From NCBI GenBank assembly GCA_002725995.1, contig PBRQ01000055.1:35600-99599 (forward strand): a stretch of DNA of 64,000 nt, in the 5' to 3' direction. This document shows positions 63,902 to 64,000 of the stretch, one piece after another. The notes under the pieces are model-generated. The model was not told where the DNA came from and did not search any database. It saw only the letters and a program-made list of their open reading frames with translations. The number at the start of each line of letters is the position of its first letter. The stretch's first letter is position 1. The position numbers were made by a program, and so were the translations under genes. Origin of the DNA: Gammaproteobacteria bacterium. GTDB lineage: Bacteria > Pseudomonadota > Gammaproteobacteria > Pseudomonadales > Azotimanducaceae.

Positions 63902-64000
63902 CTCGCATCCAATCTATCTAGCCCCTGGCGGTAAGTGGATCCGAAAAGCGGAAGGTTCCGGATATCGAATACCGCCGCTTCGTGCCCAAAAGAGAGGTCA

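Noticed and set aside
1..64000. CRISPR arrays, tRNA/rRNA genes, prophage or intact insertion sequences
   Set aside because: No regularly spaced repeats, cloverleaf genes, transposase or phage structural genes were recognised on either strand.

Overview
The window looks like chromosomal DNA of a heterotrophic, probably marine, gammaproteobacterium. The support is a di-haem cytochrome c4, a DjlA-type TerB/J protein, an AlgP-like Lys/Ala-rich protein, an HAE1-type RND pump, two-subunit 2-oxoacid:ferredoxin oxidoreductase, and many LLM flavin oxidoreductases, MBL-fold hydrolases and acyl-CoA enzymes, with about half GC. No rRNA, tRNA, CRISPR array, phage or intact insertion sequence was recognised. 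Lineage is inferred from gene content only.

Region 1 (1-15 kb) is a compact catabolic locus that looks built for an N-substituted amine. It has a trimethylamine-dehydrogenase-like flavo/iron-sulfur enzyme that lacks the covalent-FMN cysteine, a PuuA-like gamma-glutamylamine ligase, a SpuC-like aminotransferase, an Na+/solute symporter with a 44-residue membrane partner, a small Asp/Asn-hydroxylase-like dioxygenase, a GcvT-like C1 transferase and a PuuB-like amine oxidase. These are flanked by two mirror-image, overlapping pairs of phytoene-dehydrogenase-like FAD proteins; one pair is cut by the window edge. The combination matches no pathway I know in full. A di-haem cytochrome c follows.

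Region 2 (15.7-28.8 kb) holds housekeeping and accessory genes (HAD phosphatase, ChaC, CMD protein, APH-like kinase, KorAB, an LLM oxidoreductase, a GlmS paralogue with a divergent TrmB regulator and repeated operator-like sites) plus two decayed genes: a protease-coiled coil-FHA protein and a histidine phosphatase.

Region 3 (28.9-39.8 kb) is a four-gene operon (DjlA-like, RND adaptor, RND pump, S41 lipoprotein protease) followed by acyl-CoA carboxylase, acyl-CoA dehydrogenase and an atypical SDR.

Region 4 (39.8-40.9 kb) has no convincing protein gene. It carries four helically phased DnaA-box-like 9-mers, then about 500 bp packed with perfect hairpins and closed by a strong intrinsic terminator. 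I read this as a large structured non-coding RNA that I cannot place in a known family; it is the most interesting item in the window.

Region 5 (40.9-55.6 kb) has LLM/MBL gene pairs, an AlgP-like protein, a ClpP paralogue, a hotdog protein, an alpha-hydroxy-acid oxidase, an ECF sigma/zinc-finger anti-sigma pair, a TVP38-flavin disulfide reductase fusion and Pgi. Region 6 (55.6-64 kb) has a zinc alcohol dehydrogenase, GST, ADP-forming acyl-CoA synthetase and a second symporter. Between them lies a zone of broken signalling genes (HDOD; REC-Hpt), and a DAHP synthase tail sits at the right edge. The number of frameshifted genes points either to real gene decay or to indel errors in the sequence; the two cannot be separated from the sequence alone.
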